NCBI GenBank assembly: GCA_020736575.1
Contig: JAGPYM010000012.1
Location: 372,001-436,000, forward strand
Direction of reading: 5' to 3'
DNA from: Thelonectria olida
Taxonomy: Eukaryota > Ascomycota > Sordariomycetes > Hypocreales > Nectriaceae
Length of the DNA: 64,000 nucleotides
Of the stretch, positions 62,801 through 64,000 are shown piece after piece. Below the pieces are notes generated by a model that saw only the letters and a list, made by a program, of their open reading frames with translations, did no database searches and had not been told where the DNA came from. Every line of letters starts with the position of its first letter. Positions within the stretch are counted from its first letter, which is position 1. A program made the translations under genes and the position numbers.

Positions 62801-64000
62801 CGAGGGTTTCTCTATGGGTTTCCTAACACTCCTCGACCGGGATTCGGAAAAGATGCTTGTTCCACTTATCGCACATCATCTCTTCGAAAGGCACGGCAAC
62901 TCTCAATCATTACTTTCACAGGCACCGAAGCATCCGAATGACGGCAAGAATTATGTGCGATTCAAGAACAAGAACCGAGACCGACAGTACTGGCTCTTCC
63001 AAGGAGAGGAGACTCCCATTGAGAGAGACGACTACATCATCACACCGTACGTGGAACGGAATCTTCTCAACCTCGTCAGAGCGACATCGACTAGACGTTT
63101 CCCAATCCTTATCCAAGGTCCAACTTCTGCAGGAAAGACAAGTATGATCGAGTATCTGGCAAATTTCACTGGCAACAAGTTCGTCCGTATCAACAACCAC
63201 GAACATACCGATCTCCAAGAGTACTTGGGCACCTATGTTTCCGGAGCAGATGGAAAACTGCGTTTCCAAGAAGGTATTCTTGTGCAGGCGATGCGTAAAG
63301 GTCACTGGATCGTTCTCGATGAACTCAACTTGGCCCCTACGGACGTTCTGGAAGCTCTCAACCGACTGCTGGATGACAACAGAGAGCTTCTGATCCCAGA
63401 AACCCAAGAAGTTGTCCGGCCACATGAAAATTTCATCCTTTTCGCGACTCAGAACCCCCCTGGTCTTTACGGAGGTAGAAAGGTGCTTTCAAGAGCCTTC
63501 CGAAACCGATTCCTCGAACTTCACTTTGATGACATTCCCGAAGACGAGCTGGAGTTTATTTTACAGGAGCGAAGCCGTAACACGTCACCTCCCGATTGTA
63601 GGCGAATTGTCACGGTTTACAAGGATCTCTCACGACTTCGACAAACCACCAGACTGTTTGAGCAAAAAGACAGTTTTGCTACCCTTCGAGACTTGTTCCG
63701 ATGGGCCTTGAGAGAAGCTGAAACCCGCGAAGAGATTGCTGCCCATGGCTTCATGCTGCTCGCTGAGAGAGTTCGAAATGAAGAGGAGCGAATCGCCGTG
63801 AAGGAGGTTATCGAGAAGGTCTTCAAGGTCAAGATTGACCCTCAAGAGCTGTATTCTGCCGACATTGCACCAGAACTGAAGGGTCTCAGCAAGAAGGAGA
63901 ACAGCCAAGGCGTGGTGTGGACTCATGCCATGCGACGCCTTTATGTGCTTGTTTCACGGGCCTTGCGCAACAACGAGCCTGTCCTCCTTGTTGGTGAGAC
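59850..64000 (+). CDS. MDN1: Midasin (Rea1/Mdn1), N-terminal part
   Basis: One open frame of 1383 codons runs off the end of the window; midasins are near 5000 residues, so this is roughly the first quarter. Midasin is the dynein-like AAA+ ATPase that strips Ytm1 and Rsa4 from pre-60S particles. After an N-terminal helical domain, Walker A motifs mark successive AAA modules. They are HGLPGVGKTAL (AAA1, residue 308), VGETGIGKTT (AAA2, 641) and QGPTSAGKTS (AAA3, 1089), and the start of AAA4 (VLLVGE, 1378) sits at the window edge. Walker B stretches WVLVEDLDRA, WVLLDEINLA and WIVLDELNLAP follow each. AAA1 has the weaker Walker B, as in Rea1. No intron is needed. Confidence 0.96.
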   Translation, partial: MAMVDVSRQTRSLLQDATVLEHLPSELLAIIKDQSSTKLLDAVSLAALIPPLTERIFAHFEDVFPDVCARWILNPGNDHQKIRIFSALSRLLPFAPYLSNFLETSSHARSSSTASPSLRLPPPKLDQGSAPKDEAELLQSLLVAWRLINFDSRNFGPLTSPALMQALFHHESKAVRYVAIRVFTQLLHGSDLKLESLIQEHVGKDEAILADFDGRLIDYGFLSLHEQARVKSLIALRQQLRPLQEDDTSESPCVQALTPYVVSYGNVILPRPLGPTAESSNLVLTPTTTGNLERLAAMLRDSDPILLHGLPGVGKTALVHEMAKQLGMYSNMVTLHLNEQTDAKMLIGLYSTDSKPGSFQWRPGVLTTAVREGRWVLVEDLDRAPTEVLSTLLPLIERKELLIPSRGEKIRAASSFRLFATVRTSRGMNGRENLPSLVGMRFWQSLYTQALEPSELEDVVVQTYPILRKYIPGILAVYDRLARLSRNPALISRGRGVMDRQMTLRDLLKWCRRLRECLLAAGAKSGDEAVSETTRDWMFMEAVDCFVGSCPDQELGKQLIYAIAEEMQLSKDRAEHYISANIPPLEESETQFSIGRVVLRKKKLANRVQKSKRPFASTAHAKKLLEQISVAVKLNESVLLVGETGIGKTTVVQQLAESLGHKLIAVNLSQQSEVGDLLGGFKPVNMRTLAVPLKEEFEDLFAATGISASKNQKYLEQVGRSFAKGQWSRVAKLWKEAPKMFNKIVKELERVHAEQSETRNGDEQPTKRRKTHSKLQTLRDLRPRWDTFARNLEQFEVQISGGDSFAFSFVEGNLVKAVRNGDWVLLDEINLASPDTLESIADLLTGPEERPSILLSETGEIEKIEAHPNFRIFGAMNPATDIGKRDLPIGIRSRFTELYVSSPDKDLKDLLTIIKTYLGGSSSKNDQAADDIARLYLNTKRLAEEKRLVDGANEVPHFSLRTLTRVLSYVNTIAPYYGVRRALYEGFSMGFLTLLDRDSEKMLVPLIAHHLFERHGNSQSLLSQAPKHPNDGKNYVRFKNKNRDRQYWLFQGEETPIERDDYIITPYVERNLLNLVRATSTRRFPILIQGPTSAGKTSMIEYLANFTGNKFVRINNHEHTDLQEYLGTYVSGADGKLRFQEGILVQAMRKGHWIVLDELNLAPTDVLEALNRLLDDNRELLIPETQEVVRPHENFILFATQNPPGLYGGRKVLSRAFRNRFLELHFDDIPEDELEFILQERSRNTSPPDCRRIVTVYKDLSRLRQTTRLFEQKDSFATLRDLFRWALREAETREEIAAHGFMLLAERVRNEEERIAVKEVIEKVFKVKIDPQELYSADIAPELKGLSKKENSQGVVWTHAMRRLYVLVSRALRNNEPVLLVGE

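Overview
This is nuclear DNA of a filamentous ascomycete, most likely a Sordariomycete and plausibly Hypocreales. The genes are dense and carry 50-70 bp GT-AG introns with CTAAC/CTGAC branch-like boxes. They include typical Pezizomycotina families: a Zn2Cys6 regulator, a CSC1/OSCA-like channel, a CorA-like transporter without GMN, a BTB/POZ protein and a secreted SurE. I cannot name the species. I see no bacterial, viral, rRNA or CRISPR sequence and no complete transposon.

Layout. 1-2 kb: no clear gene, but a decayed-looking Trp-rich ORF and an imperfect inverted repeat whose arms differ mostly by transitions. 2.1-9 kb: glycinamide ribonucleotide transformylase (-), an alcohol-acetyltransferase-like enzyme (+) and a CSC1/OSCA channel (-). 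9-13.6 kb: a 4.7 kb stretch with no recognisable gene. 13.6-23.4 kb: secreted SurE-like phosphatase, 2OG-Fe(II) oxygenase, an acidic NLS-bearing protein of unknown function, dolichol-phosphate mannosyltransferase, a FabG-like SDR and a TRAPPC12-like TPR protein. 23.4-26.5 kb: an AT-rich stretch and a broken BTB/POZ gene.

26.5-35.6 kb looks like an accessory metabolic cluster: a phenol-hydroxylase-type FAD monooxygenase, an MFS transporter, a Zn2Cys6 regulator and an aldehyde dehydrogenase. Cytochrome b5, a RidA-family protein and a zinc-free MDR-type reductase follow it (36.1-39.4 kb) and may or may not belong.

39.9-64 kb is mostly conserved housekeeping: L-type lectin cargo receptor, PKA catalytic subunit behind a long pyrimidine-rich leader, CorA-like transporter, LMBR1-like membrane protein, Hat1 acetyltransferase, pyrroline-5-carboxylate reductase, CTDK-I gamma subunit, mitochondrial bL12 and the first 1383 codons of midasin (runs off the window end). 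The least expected signal is an 89-residue, Glu/Pro-rich open frame that directly follows, in frame, the stop codon of pyrroline-5-carboxylate reductase.

Exon boundaries were derived by hand from splice signals and frame continuity. Family names come from motif recognition, not from database searches.
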